A stretch of DNA of 64,000 nt from Pandoraea anhela (GTDB lineage Bacteria > Pseudomonadota > Gammaproteobacteria > Burkholderiales > Burkholderiaceae). The stretch's first letter is position 1, and every line of letters starts with the position of its first letter. Positions 63,723 through 64,000 of this stretch are shown in pieces. The notes under the pieces were generated by a model. It saw only the letters and a program-made list of their open reading frames with translations. It searched no databases and was not told the origin of the DNA. The stretch lies in assembly GCF_902459655.1 (NCBI RefSeq), contig NZ_CABPSB010000017.1:1-64000 (forward strand), given 5' to 3'. Made by a program: the position numbers and the translations under genes.

Positions 63723-64000
63723 TCAATCGAAGTCGAACATCTCGAATAGCGACTTCTTTTTGCGCGGGCGGTCGTAATAGCGACGGCGGTTGTCGTCGCC
63801 ATGTTGGCGGTCGTGACTGTCACGTTTGTCACGATTGTCACGATTGTCGCGACGCTCCCAATACCCTCGATCGTCGTCGCGATACTCCTGCGCGTTCGCA
63901 TGGCCATTCGAACGCCCGCCGGACTCGCGACGACTCCTGTCATGCTCGCCCCGGACCATCGGGGCCGACGCCGCCGCCGCGCCATCCGTGCGCTCAATCA
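63723..64000 (-). CDS. C-terminal part of a charged, low-complexity protein (cut by window end)
   Basis: The frame is open to the window edge, so only about 92 residues are seen. They are Arg/Asp/Asn-rich with short RDN repeats (RDNRDNRDKRDSHDR) encoded by 9-bp DNA repeats around 63826-63855, and end in KKKSLFEMFDFD. The region looks disordered and perhaps RNA- or protein-binding. An internal ATG at 63959 could be the start, but the open frame beyond it makes a longer protein more likely. Confidence 0.5.
   Translation of the reverse strand, partial: IERTDGAAAASAPMVRGEHDRSRRESGGRSNGHANAQEYRDDDRGYWERRDNRDNRDKRDSHDRQHGDDNRRRYYDRPRKKKSLFEMFDFD

Noticed and set aside
63826-63860. CRISPR-like short repeats
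   Set aside because: 9-bp repeats inside a coding frame (RDN units) without spacers; no CRISPR array was seen anywhere in the window.

Overview
The window looks like a chromosome segment of a high-GC betaproteobacterium of the family Burkholderiaceae. Pandoraea or a close relative is the best guess. The reasons are the codon usage, the syntenies recA-recX-DUF2889-sucCD, waaC-kdoO-waaA and yqgE-ruvX-pyrBC', and the Burkholderiales/Xanthomonadales-type operon DUF3348-DUF802-OmpA-DUF2894. Genus is an inference; no rRNA is present.

Region 1 (1 to about 12,450) is a visibly AT-richer accessory island. It opens with the tail of an insertion sequence that has cut off the C-terminus of a large serine recombinase. 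Next come two small regulator-like genes, a 1021-residue primase-helicase replication protein divergent from a tyrosine integrase, and an 800-bp non-coding zone with a near-perfect 55-bp inverted repeat and several palindromes. After a small lipoprotein/secreted-protein pair comes a defence-like cassette: XRE regulator, ParA-type ATPase overlapping an HEPN ribonuclease-like gene, a second XRE regulator, and a convergent gene with a nucleoside-deoxyribosyltransferase/TIR-like domain. The island ends at a SHOCT protein, an inverted tRNA-Gly fragment and an intact tRNA-Gly(CCC).

Region 2 (12,500 to 22,300) holds an NTF2-like/TetR divergent pair with two matching operators, a TetR gene followed by an MFS exporter, and two tandem 35-residue peptides that are almost identical to each other. 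It closes with the four-gene DUF3348-DUF802-OmpA-DUF2894 operon. DUF802 is a MotA/ZorA-like membrane protein with a tail of 62-residue repeats, and the OmpA protein is MotB/ZorB-like with an intramembrane Asp. Together they look like an uncharacterised ion-driven stator with two dedicated soluble partners.

Region 3 (22,300 to 53,000) is mostly core: trmB behind a leader that ends in an intrinsic terminator, uppP, SDR/TetR, protein-isoaspartate methyltransferase, rhodanese and a TolC-family channel. LPS inner-core genes (waaA, kdoO, waaC) and a phosphomannomutase are followed by a surface-glycan cluster (flippase, three GT4 transferases, WecA-like enzyme). Then come apaH, plsC, pyrBC' with an inactive-looking dihydroorotase, ruvX, yqgE, rubredoxin, thiD, a PglL-type oligosaccharyltransferase next to a type IV pilin, and TerC.

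Region 4 (53,000 to 64,000) carries sucCD, DUF2889, recX and recA with an SOS box, and a TctD/TctE-like two-component system beside an MHS-family transporter. It ends with tRNA-Met under a consensus promoter, an orphan protein and a charged protein cut by the window edge.
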